Assembly: GCA_014825775.1 (NCBI GenBank) | Contig: MVAQ01000204.1 | Span: 1-39,825 of the forward strand | DNA length: 39,825 nt | Direction of reading: 5' to 3' | Source: Krasilnikovozyma curviuscula | Taxonomy: Eukaryota > Basidiomycota > Tremellomycetes > Cystofilobasidiales > Mrakiaceae | Shown: piece after piece, positions 19,683 through 31,775 of the stretch | Position numbering within the stretch: position 1 is the first letter of the stretch | How the letters are laid out: the number at the start of each line of letters is the position of its first letter | Translations under genes and position numbers: made by a program | Notes under the pieces: model-generated | Told to the model about the DNA's origin: nothing | The model's database searches: none | The model's input: the letters and a program-made list of their open reading frames with translations, nothing else

Positions 19683-20894
19683 TCAGAATGCACGCTCAAC
19701 ACCAGTAAAGTCCCAAAACTTCCCACTATCAACCACGGTGATGTGGTCTACTAGCTTCAAACTGTGGTAGTTAGGATGAAATTGAATCACTCTGTCAGAT
19801 ATTTACCAGACTACGACCCGTCTGATGTTGACATACTCACAACTGTGCGACAGACTGGGCAGGGCTGATTTTCCCAGGGTATTGCAGCGCGTTTCGTTCC
19901 ACGTCTGTCAAGTCTGTGTCGACGTATCCTTGTAGGGGAAAAAGACCATTCAGTATAAGGTAGGGTGTCGTCTGACTGGAAAACAGGATGTATTTTACCT
20001 GGGTGAACCAGCCCCACAATGAACTCCTCGTGGTTTTGAACCAGCTCGGCGTGAACGCGGGTCATCAGAAAATTAAGCGCGGCCTACCGAATAGAAGTCG
20101 ACGGAATAGCGGACCTAACTTGCGCAGGTATGTATTGCATGCTTACCTTGGAAGCTCCATAAGAAGAGACAATAGGAAGAAGTTTATATTCGCCATTGAT
20201 GGCGCCGACTGAACTTGAGATGGACCAAATCTTCTTGGCGCGTCCTTTTCTAAGCAATGGCATCAGCGCTTGAGTGACAAGAAGAGTGCCAACAGCATTG
20301 GTTTCAAAGTTTTCCATCAGATCTGCTTTGGTTCTAAGCGGAGAGCATTTGTGGTAAGTGGCGAGTTAGTGAGTTGGTGATCAAGAAAAAGTCAAGGAGG
20401 GCTACTGAAACTTGCTCACTCAAACAAGGGGGAGTTGGCTGACCCAGGATTTACACCAGCGTTGTTGATCAGAACGTCTATTCCGTGCTTTTGGACCATT
20501 TCGAAACCTGACACTTGGAGGAGAGCGGACTACAATAAATGGAGGGAACGTAAACAGAGCACTTTCCTTGGTTCTCGTTTGCAAAATGACCCTACTCACC
20601 TTGATGCTCTCCTCACTCTTCACGTCCAAAGACAAACCGAGAATTCTGCCTTGACTTTTGGCTATAAGCTCTTGTAGTTTTGCCGAGGCGACTGGGTTTC
20701 TAGCTGTCGCGATGACAACACTCTCAGGCGACCTCTCCCACAGTTGTTTAACGAGCTCCAGCCCAATTCCTTTAGAGGATCTGGTAGATATCATGCGAAG
20801 GGCACATAGTACTAGGGCTCAACCTAGCAGAAATTAGATGGCGAGAGGGTCGGACCTGTGCTTACCCTGTAATAAAATAAACGACGGGAGACAT
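19683..20894 (-). CDS. Short-chain dehydrogenase/reductase 1
   Basis: Seven exons, 20894..20866, 20780..20600, 20529..20420, 20333..20147, 20083..19999, 19928..19841 and 19761..19683, give 252 residues, the classical SDR size. The nucleotide-binding motif is TGSSKGIG (residues 9-16), followed by the NNAG motif (92-95), a Ser-rich strand SISSS and the catalytic YGASK (Tyr165, Lys169). The fold and the KLQELI/DV segment suggest NADP(H) use, with an unknown carbonyl or alcohol substrate. It is one of a tandem pair with the gene at 21343-22416, from which it differs by an extra intron (20334..20419) in the middle. TTAAATA about 50 bp upstream may act as TATA element. Strand and spacing group it with the aldo-keto reductase. 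Confidence 0.92.
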
Positions 20895-21342
20895 TCTTTA
20901 TTGGACGGTGGAGTTGCATGTGGTAGCCAAACATTTCGAAGTTGGTATTTAAGGGGCAGCAGGAAGTCCACAGCGACCTTTGTCCCTATTTGCGATTTGC
21001 CACCGCTGACAAAGCATGCAGATGTTGGGCGGTGTCAACAAGGTGGAAGATTTGCCCAACAAGCCGCGCTTCTCATTTAAAATCCATAATGCAAACTTCG
21101 AACCTGAAGGAAAGGAGAATCGTACCACGATCACATTTTCACACTTGAAGTGCTTCATGAAAGCCGACAACTGATGCTAGCACTAAATTGAAACAACTTG
21201 CTGTGGCCCTGTAAAATCAGCCAGGTCGCTTCAAAGGCAGGTCTAGTTCTATGAAAGAAGTGCTTATAAGAAAATATTTATCATCCGTATCCTCTCAGTA
21301 TCCTTAGGTGTCGATGTCGCAATCCGACTCCAACTCCATCTT
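20895..21342. other. Intergenic between the two SDR genes
   Basis: About 450 bp holding the SDR1 promoter and the SDR2 3' end. Apart from the TATA-like TTAAATA near 20945 I see nothing specific; the short frames here are shadows. Confidence 0.4.
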
Positions 21343-22416
21343 CTACCACGGCCAGATCTGACCGTTGGACTGGTACTCGTAATCAAAGAACTTCCCACTA
21401 TCCTCCATTTTTGCGGTCTCGATGAGTTTTAAGCTGAAGAAACGTTCAAAGACTCAGTCGATCTCCTGTGAATACCAAATGCGAAGTGTAAAGGAAATAG
21501 ATCTCATTCTCACACTTTGTCAATTGACTCCTTGATTGGGATCTTGTTTTCAATCTCGAACCCGACTCGTCCCACTGAGCAACCATCAGTATCGACGACT
21601 CCTGATGAGAAAAGGGTTGCCGTCAGTGAACGAACCAAAAAGAGGGTGTGAGATTCCTCGAGAGTAGGGCACGCACCTGGGTGAACAATGCCGACAAAGA
21701 AACCCTCCTTAGCGACTTCAGCCTTAACACGGGTGAACAAGAAGTTAAGAGCAGTCTGCAGCCTCACAAAGAAGTAATTAGATGGCGATCACAGAAAAGG
21801 ACGACGAAAAGAGGAAAGTTGGTGGACTTTACCTTCGAGACGCCATAGCTGCCGACAATGGGAGACTCCAAGAGAGGGCCGCCGATAGACCCCGCAACGC
21901 TCGAAACAACCCAAATTTTCTTCTCGGTCCCCTTTCTGAGCAAGGGCATAAGCGCTTGGAGAATCATGAGCGGCGCAACGGCATTGACTTTGAAGTTGTC
22001 TAGGAGATCTGCGTAAGTTTCCGTCAAGGGGCTGGCGCCAGGTCCATAGTTGAAGCCTGCGTTGCTAATATAGACGTCAATTCCATGTTGCTTGACAATG
22101 GAGATGTTAGAAGCAGCATGGATTGCGGCCTGGTGGAGATGGAACAGTAAAGTTATTCGCGAACGTCGGCTGCTTCGAGATTCGTGGAAAAGCAACTTAC
22201 CTTAATTTGGGCATTATCCGTGACATCCAGGGCAAGTGGGATGATTCTACCTTCGCTTTTCGAGACTAGTTCTTGGAGTCCGGCAGATTCATCAGGGTTT
22301 CTGGCGGTAGCAATCACGATGGTGTTTGGAGAAAGCTCGTAGATGCTCTTGACGAGCTCGAGTCCTAGGCCTCTGGAGCATCCCGTGATGAAGTAGACGA
22401 CATGGGTGGAAGACAT
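21343..22416 (-). CDS. Short-chain dehydrogenase/reductase 2
   Basis: Five exons, 22416..22201, 22129..21833, 21755..21677, 21601..21514 and 21433..21343, give 256 residues. TGCSRGLG (residues 11-18) is the dinucleotide-binding motif, SYGVSK ends with the catalytic Tyr167 and Lys171, and VVSSVAG supplies the catalytic Ser. The usual NNAG is ISNAG here, so the first Asn is Ser. The C-terminus DSGKFFDYEYQSNGQIWPW resembles the paralog next door (DSGKFWDFTG). An ATG one codon further upstream, at 22419, is an equally possible start. The two proteins are clear paralogs, from tandem duplication. A TATATAAG lies about 70 bp upstream. Confidence 0.92.
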
Positions 22417-22485
22417 CATGAATCTAGGAAGTTTCTGTGGATAATAAAAGGCAAGAAAGCAGAGAGGGAGCTGGCAAGGACTCTC

Positions 22486-22493
22486 CTTATATA
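22486..22493 (-). promoter_or_regulatory. TATA box of SDR2
   Basis: TATATAAG on the minus strand, about 70 bp upstream of the SDR2 start codon. The surrounding 22420-22834 interval of about 415 bp holds no gene and also contains the 3' flank of the aldo-keto reductase. Confidence 0.55.
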
Positions 22494-22834
22494 CCTCGAG
22501 TTGTTGTCTCTGGTGCCCCACAGACATGTTGGATATCTACAGATGTCTTTGGTGGAGGATGCCAAAAGCTTTGTCAGTATGGAAAGATCTTACTAAGGAT
22601 TTGTCATTTATTACTGATGATCAGAAAGCGTGTTGGAATGATAGATATACGTAGTGAGGGGAGAAATTCAGAGGCCACAGTCTGCGCAGCGGGATATCAG
22701 GTGCCCTTTAGAAGTCTGGCATTTGATCGCAATACAGACTTACTCGGAAAAATTTGATATAGATCACACATACGAGAACTCTCTCCAATTTCAGTTTCCC
22801 TTGGATTCGGAGCGAAACCAACCAGGTTTTCGTC

Positions 22835-24493
22835 TTACACATGGGCAACCGCCTTCGAAGCTAACACGAAGTCGATGTTGCCTGTAAGACCGAGAGATCT
22901 TCCAGTAGTCTTTCCACCATCAATTCGCGGATCAATTCCAATAAAGCTATGTGGGAAACCAATCTCGAAGGGTTGAGCGGCTGCTTCGTTAAAAGGAGAC
23001 CGTCAGATCTCCTACCCAAATGTTTCGAGAAGATCAAAAAGAAGTTGAGAGGTGCATGAACTTACCTTCAATCTTGTCGATCTGTTCAGTAGTGAGCTTT
23101 ACTTCCAAAGCCTTGATGTTGGTCCCAAGGTGCTCCACCTTCCTTCCGCCGACAAGTGGAAAGACGTAAGGTGCCTTACAGAGTAGGTATGCCAATGCAA
23201 TGACTGGAGGGTTATCTCCAAGACCAATCTCTTTGGATATTTCACTGAGGACTCCAGACATGGCTTCCTGAGCTGGCGTAAGTGGTGCACTGTTTCTTAT
23301 ACCAGCGCCTTCTTCGGCGCGCTTGACTTCGATCTTAATTCGAAAACGAAAAGAAACAGATCAGCGTGGATACCTCGGGAACAGAAACCTCCAGGAGTGA
23401 GTCTAACTCACTTGATGTTTGGGCAACAGCTTCCCACCGCCAACAGCTCCAAATGGACAAATTGCCTGTGAGAGCCCAAACGAACGCGTGTTAACAGGGC
23501 GAGAGCAAAGACGTTCATACAAGGCTCACCATTCCGTAGTGTCTAGCCATAGGAAGAATATCGCGTTCAAAATCTCGAAGTAAGACATTCCAGTTGCCTT
23601 GATAGACCACAAACTCCGTCTTTCCGTGCGCTCTGAGAAGGGGACCAAAGATAAACAAAATAAGAGTCTGGTGTGAAACAAAGCACAAAATACTTACCTG
23701 GCATACTCGTTACAGGCAGCAACGAACCAAGCGGGGGAGTCGGATATGCCAAGGTATAAAACCTTGCCTTGTTGGACCATGATGTGAAGAGAATCCATCA
23801 ACTCCTCGACCGAGGTTACAAAGTCCCTACAAAGGAAGGAACATGTAAAAAAAAAAAAAACTTCAAATTGAGAAAACGCTTGCCTACTTACCACCAGTGT
23901 ACATAAAGAATGTCGATCCAATCAGTTTGGAGCTTCTTCAAGGAATCACGAACCTGTTGAGATACCGTTTGTCAAGGTGAGTCCATAGAAAAGAACGATA
24001 TCTTTTGCACACTGAAGAAAACTTACCGAAACATGCAAAGATCGTCTGCTATTGCCAGTGGAGTTGATGGTTTCATTGATACCTTCAGCATGTCCACGGT
24101 ACGACATAGTGTACTTAGTTGCGACGATCAAGTGGTCACGGTTCTTCCTTGCTGCCATCCATTCGCCGATCCACTTCTCGGACTCTTCAGCCTGGTAGTT
24201 ATTTGCAGTGTCAATGAAGTTACCGCCCACTGCAAGAGCCGGCGGAGAGTATGTGTCAGATGAAAGCGCTAAAGGAAACAGCTGCGAGCAAACGTACTGG
24301 CGACGAAACTGTCGAGCAGGTTGAACGCTTCCTCCTTTGTGATAGCGCCCAGCAGATGGTTCCAATCATTTCCAATGCTCATCGTTCCTAGACAGAGTGG
24401 TGAGACTCGGATTGAGGCTTTGGCTGACAGGATGCGGGTGCGACCCAGGGCTGAAGCTGGTGGCTTGGGAGCGTCAAACGGCGAGGATGGCAT
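22835..24493 (-). CDS. Aldo-keto reductase, aryl-alcohol dehydrogenase-like
   Basis: Eight exons, 24493..24298, 24229..24027, 23953..23892, 23826..23698, 23632..23530, 23465..23412, 23333..23066 and 22983..22835, give 387 residues, typical of the fungal AAD group. The catalytic tetrad is visible as Asp72 and Tyr77 ([12 protein letters not shown]), Lys104 (VATKY) and His152 (LYVHWWD). The cofactor side is seen in [12 protein letters not shown] and [12 protein letters not shown]. The C-terminal [16 protein letters not shown] block is also characteristic of this group. These enzymes reduce aromatic aldehydes and related carbonyls with NADPH. The gene lies upstream of and on the same strand as the two SDR genes. 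A TATA box is at 24603-24610. Confidence 0.93.
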
Positions 24494-24602
24494 TTTTTAA
24501 ATTTTCTTTTTGGGGGGAGGGTTTTTTCAAAAGGAAACAGGGCGGGCCTCTTTGAGAAGAAGAGAAGTCTGAAGATGAGAATGAAGGTGATTCTTTGCTT
24601 CG

Positions 24603-24610
24603 CCTTTATA
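24603..24610 (-). promoter_or_regulatory. TATA box of the aldo-keto reductase
   Basis: TATAAAGG on the minus strand, about 110 bp upstream of the start codon at 24493. Confidence 0.5.
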
Positions 24611-25114
24611 TGTGCGAGCGGAGTGGAGAACTGAGGTGGCGGTGATTTGGGCGCAACGCTCGCTGATCGCCCTGTGGAGAGCTAGCATCGTCCAATTTTC
24701 AAAGCAGAGCGTGACTGCAAGAGGGGATCAATGGAGATCAGTGAGATGGACTGAAGGGATCAAGACGAGCTTGGGTGGACAAGTGAGATGCACATACCAG
24801 GTTCGGAAGAAGAAAAAAAAGACCGCTGTTGGTATGCGGAGATAGTTCCTATATGAATAAGCGTTTCCTTCGAGCTCTTTGACCTCCTAACAATTACGCT
24901 CTACGAAAAGCCCTCTCAATCACCCGAGCCCGATGTCGAGCAAAGCGGAGGAAAAAAAAAGTGAGTGGAGTAATGGAACCGGACCGAAGGCAAACTTTCC
25001 GCCTCTCATTGCTCTTGCTCTACCCGATGAGGTGGCCAAGGATACAACATGGATGCCATAATCACCAGCGTAGTGGTTCAAAAAGTGAGAGCGTGAGGAA
25101 TTGATGCAGTTCGT
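24611..25114. other. Intergenic, nothing recognised
   Basis: About 500 bp containing distal promoter sequence of the aldo-keto reductase and the 3' flank of TFC4. Several A-tracts (for example near 24815 and 24955) are present; no coding exon is supported. Confidence 0.4.
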
Positions 25115-28100
25115 TCATACCGTTAACCACTTTTGAGTGACTGTCTTCGCTAGGCCAGTCGAACCAGAGAGGCTGTAGATAAGGGAGAGGTTGTAAGCTG
25201 CTTCACGGACAATCGTTGTTGGATTGGCAGATCCAGTAATGAGCTCCTCGGCCCTGGAGAGTACTCGTTTGTAGTGGTTAACGGCGAGATGGTGGAGTCC
25301 TGCAGACAACACATGTCAGTGTTCGCTAGTAGCTTCCAAGATTGAAATGAAAGATATAGGTATGTTAAAGAGTGCCGTACCAAGAGTGTGGAAGAATCTT
25401 CCAAAGTTATATTCAACTTCTTCACACCCTTCACCACTGGGATGAATTCTTCTGTATTCGGACAAGAAACCAAGACCCTGCGGCAAATGAGGATGCAAAT
25501 AGTCGTCTCAGCGGCTAAAACGAATAAGTCAACAATCCAAAAACGCACCTGAACGATACAGTAATGCCTGTTATCACATTGTCTCTGTATAGCTCGACCA
25601 ATGTAGGAGACCGCGAGGAGGAGGGAGGTGAGAGGGTCATATGGATTCATCTTATATGCATGCAAGAGGTAGGCTAGAAATAGAGGATTGTCAGACAACG
25701 ATAGAGTGAGAGGAAGGATAAGTTATTTAATTATAAGCTTACCAATAGAGCTCTGGTAACTCTTCGCCATCATCATCATTTGGCCGTAGTACATGTAGAC
25801 AATTGGGTTGAGTTTTGTTGGTGTCTTGATTTTTGCGAATCGACTACCGGATTCATGCGCCAGATCGGCTTCAGACGTGTTATCTTCATCTGCTTGATCG
25901 TCCTTCTCATCATCGTCTACGTCACCGCCTGCTTTGTTGATCCATCGACCGAGCCTTGGCTGCCAGCGGATATCCTGGCCTTCGTACGCTGACGTCCATG
26001 ACTTCAGGTCTCTGAGCAAAAATTTCTGGAGATTGAGATTGGCGAAAGATTCTGCCGAGACAAGACCGCCTCCGAGAGATGTACAGAGGAGCGTCAATGC
26101 CGTGTTGTTGTATTGACGTCGGAGGATGATTTTTCGTACAGCGTCGACCATTTTTGCTTGATCATTGGCGTAGATGGTACAGGCTTTAGAAAATAAACAT
26201 GAGCAGCTCTTCGACTGGTGTGATTAGCGAGAGACGAGAAATGGTGGAAACATACCTAGGACTGCTAACTTTATTCTGTCACTGCGTTCGGGCGCCATGA
26301 AGATAACAGCATAATGAAGATGCTCCAAGACTTCAACAGCAAGTTCAACATCACCATTCTTGGTGAGGATGAAAGAATACTATAGCCATCAAAAGGCCAT
26401 CGATCAGCTTAAACGTCAGGGTCAAGATATCCATCGCATGACAGACCTCGATCAGAAGCTCAAACCACTCAGTGACTGCGATCCCACGGAACTCCATATC
26501 TTCTTCTTTGACACTTTCAGTAGGTGCACCATCGTAATCTGAGATTGGAAAACAAAGCAAATCTTATGATCAGAGGTTGCTGTGCCACTTTTGGCAAGAG
26601 AAGTTCATATTCACCAAGCGCTCGTTCTAATCTTTTCATCATGTCGGTGGCCTGATTCTCGATTGTCTTGGTACCAACCGATTTTCTTCCACTTCTTTGA
26701 GCATTCAATGCAGAGAATTTTTTGTCCTAGTTGATAGCGGGAAGTCTCCCATTCAGCCTCCCAGGTAATGAGATTGAACATAGAAGAGATCAGACTTACC
26801 CTAGATGTCTGAGGAAACATTGATTTGGTCTCACGAAGACGATCGATGAGTGTTCCTGATATGTCCAACCACTCAGTCGTTGCAACTTTATCGCCCCCAT
26901 CCACCGACGACTTCAACTCCTTCAGCTTGGCGAAACCATCAATGACCTCTTGTTTTCTCTTAGTTTCCTGTTCCTCAGCTGAAAGTCTCGCGGATTTGTC
27001 CTTCACGGGCCGTTTCGCGGGAGCTTCGTCGAATAGGGAAGCTGATGGATCTGCAGCTGGAGCGTAAGGCAAAACAGCTTCGGGGCCTTTGTTGCCTCTA
27101 GCCTTTTTGGCTCGTTTTTGCTCAATAACTGAACACAAGTTCCAATGAGTGGGAGGTTAAATAATGCCACACAAATGAGCGAGATGAGAAACCCACCGTC
27201 AGTGACAACCTTTAGTGCTTTTCCTGGCTCATTCAAGATTTCATAGATGTGGGCAATCTTCATTTTGATATCCAAGTTGTCCGGGGTTACATCAGAGACT
27301 GATTTGTAGCAAGGCTCATCGTGTCAAAAAACAGCAAAACGGTGGCTTGGTTTGAATGAAAACGAAGACACTCACCGGCTTGGTAGCATTCCAGAGCCGA
27401 TTGATATTCTCCTAATCCTTTCTCACAATCACCAAGACTCTCAACGTGGATAGGCTCAGCTTCTTCGTTCTGTGCGAGTTGCAAGTATATTTCGTGTGCT
27501 TCGAACCATTGGTGTTTCTGTAAATATGCTTCACCGATTTCAGACCAAAGAATCCAGTAGTCTCTGGGTTCCAGGCCAAGAATGTATGCGAAGTGACGCT
27601 AATTGGCCATACAGATGTGGACACACACAAAATTTAAGCACTTCAGATCTGATCTGTCATTTCATCAAGCAAATAGTGGGATTAGTAAAGAGATAGACTT
27701 ACTTTGGCCTCTGCAATCTCACCATTATGCAGCCTCGCCAGACCCAATCGATGCCTCAGGTTGATATCGATTTCTTTCCCACCATAAGCACCATGCCTAT
27801 CATCGCCTCCAAATTCCTCAGCACGATGGAATTCTCTGTCATCTTCAAACAGCTCCCACTCGATCTCTGAGATCCTTCCATCCAACCACCTGACTCCTCT
27901 TTTGATCTCAACAATAACCCTCTCGTACTCCTTCATGAACAGGTAGAAGTCAGCCAGAGTGAGAAGTTCTTTGACCTGGAAGAGATCAACATTTTGGATG
28001 ACGGCGGGATCGTTGGGATTGGGGTACTGAGAAATCTGATGGTCGAGAGCTGCTTGAAAGATTTGGGCGCCCATCGGTATGTTGGAGGTTTCAACCAAGG

Positions 28101-29443
28101 TGAATCTTAGTTCTGACAGGATGTTGATATCATGTGGGACCACACGAAGAAGAGCAAGAAATCCTTCCAGAGCCTGAGTTTGATCTATACATCAGGAGGG
28201 TTGCGATCGCCTGAAGTTTAACGTTGAAAAAACTAACCTTCTTGGCATTTCCAGTCTCCTTTAGAAGATAGGATCGATCCCATATTGCATCTAAGTCCTT
28301 GGGATCAATCATGATGGCTTGTTTATAGCAGTATATCGCTTGTTGGAGCTTGTCCATTATTCTGACACGGGCGACAGAGGAAGGATCAGTCTACGAAAAC
28401 AAGCAAATAGTGTGTCAAGCAATCTGATAACACTTACCGACTTCTCCTTCCGAGTTCTTTCCACTCCTCCCCATCGTGTCTCAAGTGAGCAGCCATGATC
28501 CTGAAGCCTACTTCCCTTTCCTCATCACCAAGTTCTTTGTAACATTCTGCTAACGTTGTCCAGACCACTGGGACATTTGGTTGAAGGGTAATGATTTGCT
28601 GGAATAACCCAATGGCTTCTTCGTACTGTGATGAGACGTAGGCAATGTTGGCTTGACCCAACAATGCCTGGATTTCAGGAGTGAGAGCTGGTTCTCGATA
28701 GCCTAGAGTACGGCGCTACGAAGGCCAGAACAGTGTGTCAACAATTACTACACATGCTTACTAAATACAAACACAGTCACAATGCTTCTCACCTTTTTAC
28801 CAGTGCCTTTCCTCGATTTTGGTCTACTTCTTCCAACGCCGCTGACTCCTCTCAGCTCATCACGCCAATCCTCGCCGTCACCAACAGAATCATTATCGGC
28901 ATCTGCATCATCAGCACCGAATTCTTCATCCAGGGAGTTGAGAACATTCTTGTCCCAGTCTTTTGCTAGAAGGCTTGATGAGCCGGCTGAGTAGTTACCA
29001 CGGATACCTGAGAGCAGACGACTGCAGCGAAATTACACGCGTCAATATAAGTAGTCATGAATGATATCCAAGATCTTGTCAATGGAGTAGAGATTGACTT
29101 ACTTGAAACCACCGTTTTCCTCGTCGCCCTCGTGTTCCATCATGTCTCCTGGACCCCAAGCTCCCTCTCCTTCTCCCATACCATCCAGATCCATCATTTC
29201 ATCGTCAGAAAAGTGACCGACGTCTTGGCCATTGGCCTCATCAGTTGACAGCATGGGATCGACATTTCCTACGGGTCAAGAAACACGAAGTAGTCACGTC
29301 AAGCCAGACCGTCTAAGACAATTTTCAAGCAAGAGCCTATCTATCAACTGAAGAATTTACTTACCGTTGCTTGTGTCTAAGCTCCCATGGAGTTCTAGGG
29401 CAGCAGATACTTTACCCCTACCTGTTGTTTTCCGAGGTGCCAT
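25115..29443 (-). CDS. TFC4: TFIIIC subunit TFC4 (tau131, TPR protein)
   Basis: Sixteen exons running from 29443..29365 to 25299..25115 join in frame to give 1058 residues, close to the yeast subunit. Exons: 29443-29365, 29268-29103, 29021-28793, 28715-28438, 28361-28238, 28173-27703, 27598-27376, 27298-27197, 27128-26800, 26726-26615, 26538-26447, 26379-26256, 26183-25743, 25673-25549, 25477-25381, 25299-25115. The first 160 residues are acidic. TPR units then start at ANIAYVSSQYEEAIGLFQQI, with further units in LQQAIYCYKQAIMIDPKDLD, RHFAYILGLEPRDYW and WFEAHEIYLQL. A Lys-rich acidic region follows, then a second TPR array with FRGIAVTEWFELL and the end NPIVYMYYGQMMMMAKSYQSSI. The protein anchors TFIIIB to tRNA genes. 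The stop at 25115 follows QKWLTV. Confidence 0.9.
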
Positions 29444-30640
29444 CCTAACCTCGCCTTGTCTTTCCCAGGAAAGTACAGCAAGGGATTTCGACCTGACAGG
29501 ACGTCGGTGAGGACCTGAGAGGGTCCCAGAGAGGAAGTGGTGAGCTCAGTGCTGATCAGAGGAGAGACAGGAAAGGATGCTTTGAATGCCAGAAGCGAGC
29601 TCGAGGGTGGTTACGTCTCGTCGGAACTGTCTAGTGATAGCAGTGGCGTTGCATGTAAACTGAACATCGCTGAATTTCGGAAAAAGGCAAGGTTCTGGAA
29701 GAATTTTGAGTTAAGTCTGATAGAACCACTTTATATGTTGCAGTTGACCTTATGCGAGCAAGCGTCCAAAGACTATTCACTTTCATCATTAGCCACTTCG
29801 ACCATCTCTCCCTACCCAGGTCTATCATCACCACTCCACCCTTTCCTACAAGCATAAGAAAGACAGTTAGAGACTGCCAGCTTGTTATGCTACCGAGTGA
29901 ACAGAGAAACACTCCCTTCGAACGCATACGCCGCCTTCCAATCAATCTCCATCGTATGACGGTTTGCTGAGTGCAAGTCGATCTGCAAATTCGGGGTGGC
30001 TGATGTGATACGTCCCGAAAACTGTCGCGTCGATCTCTCCCGCCTCCGACATCTGAGGGGTTTAACAACGCCGGAAGGCCATTATTGTTGTCACCGGGAA
30101 CCAAAATAGTGGTGAGGACGGGAAAGCTGAGAGAAGATGCTGAATGTCAAAGAATTATTGCGAGACTTATTTATATATTTATTTCTTCTGGGCCTAATTA
30201 TCTTCCTGAGAGGCAGAAATCATGACAAGGTAACGCCCACAAAGAACAAGTTAAACGAGCGAGGGCAAGTGGGCACCGCGTAGAAACAGCAGTGTACTAC
30301 TTACTGGAGTTTGAATGCTGCTCAGATAGGAATCCTGGGAAAGGCGAACTGCAACTGGTCAGATTAGAGTTGAGACATGTGAATGAGAGGTTGCCTGTGG
30401 AAGGGGGGCTTACCAAAGATCCTGCCCCGCAGCTGATTTCCTGCTTCAAGCTCAATGCAACGTGGTGATGTAGCTCCAGAACTTTTATTTATTCCACTCT
30501 TGGTTTTGGTTAAACTTGGACATTAGCAACTTGGCCTTTACAGTCTATTAGCCTTCGGAGGACCCTCTCGCTAGAAATGAGTTTCCCTCCAACCAAATCA
30601 CTCTCATTTGACTCACTTTTTCCACAATACTACCACCAGA
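29444..30640. other. Divergent promoter region, TFC4 and IST1
   Basis: About 1.2 kb between two divergent genes. Open frames here (plus 29752-29970, minus 29631-30104) overlap each other and lack splice or family support. The plus one has a basic, Leu/Phe-containing N-terminus, so a small gene is not excluded. No TATA box was found near either start codon. Confidence 0.35.
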
Positions 30641-31775
30641 ATGTCAGGAACGGCATTTTCGATACCCCGTATGAAAGTACAATTGAAGCTGTCGCTGCAG
30701 CGGCTCCAAATCTGCCAGGAGAAGCGATCTGCTTTAGCCAAGAAGGTCGGTGTAACCAGAAACGATCGGACTGGTTGTTCTCATGTGTTTCATCTCTGAC
30801 AATACCGTTCTCTTTGCAGGCTCGAAGGGATATTGCAGATCTTTTATCAAAACAGAAGCTAGAGACTGCCAAGATCAGAGTGGAGACTGTCATTGGAGAC
30901 GAAATCATGATTGAGCTTTTGGAACTGCTATCGGTATGTCCAATCTCTTTTTATCTAATCTCGCCCAGCCCACAAAAAGAATGTCAAACCTGATAGCAGC
31001 TGATTCTGCCTTGCAGCTGTACGCTGAGGTCTTGTTAGCGAGAGTGCAATTGCTAGAAATGGCGTACGTCCAGTTTCAGTATACGCCCTGCGTGCTCGGT
31101 TCCTTACGCCAACCTTCCTTTCCATTTGTCGAACTACAGAGCTACCGAGCCGGATCCTCTGATCATGGATGCTGTCTGTGCTGTGATATACGCAGCACCG
31201 CGACAGGAAGTGAAGGAGCTAATGGTCGTTCGAGATATCCTCATGCACAAGGTCCGCTTCCCCCTTCTGTTTCTTTACCTTCTTGTCCCTCTAACGTTCG
31301 TTTCACAACCATATAGTTCGGAAGAGCATTTTCAATAACAGTTGTCAACGACGCAGCTAATGTGCCCTCTCGGGTCCTCAATAAGCTCAAGCTCTTTGTT
31401 CCACCACCAGAGCTTGTGGATGGGTACCTGATTGAGATCGCCAGGACATACGGAGTTTCGTACACGGGAATGGTGAAGGCTGATGATGTTGGGTTGGAGA
31501 AGCTGACTTTCGAAGACGACGATGATGCTTCGGGTGGCGGGGATGTAACAGAGAAGAAGGCCGACAATGTGGAAGCCACAAAACCCGATACCGATACACC
31601 AACACCAGAGGCATCGTCTTCAATGACAACCCAAGCCGCTGATGATCCAGCCAACAAGAAGCCGCCCTCGACAGGAACAATCGTATTGGCGCCTCCTCCA
31701 GCGTATAAGGTCGTTCAGAAGGAGAGCGAACTGGATGAGCTCCAGAAACGGTTCGATGCGCTGAAGAAGAGGTGA
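30641..31775 (+). CDS. IST1: ESCRT-III-associated protein Ist1
   Basis: Five exons, 30641..30745, 30820..30933, 31017..31063, 31140..31251 and 31317..31775, give 278 residues. The start MSGTAFSIPRMKVQLKLSL lines up with the human start and was preferred over an ATG 33 nt upstream. The Ist1 core follows: KRSALAKKARRDIADLL, KIRVETVIGDEIMIELLELL, VCAVIYAAPRQEVKELMVVRD and PPPELVDGYLIEIARTYGV. The C-terminal third is acidic and Pro-rich and ends with a coiled segment. A MIM-type VPS4-binding motif was not clearly seen. Ist1 regulates Vps4 and ESCRT-III in endosomal sorting and cytokinesis. Confidence 0.95.

Noticed and set aside
29631..30104. 157-codon open frame on the minus strand in the TFC4/IST1 promoter region
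   Set aside because: Starts without an ATG, overlaps an opposite frame, and has no recognisable features.
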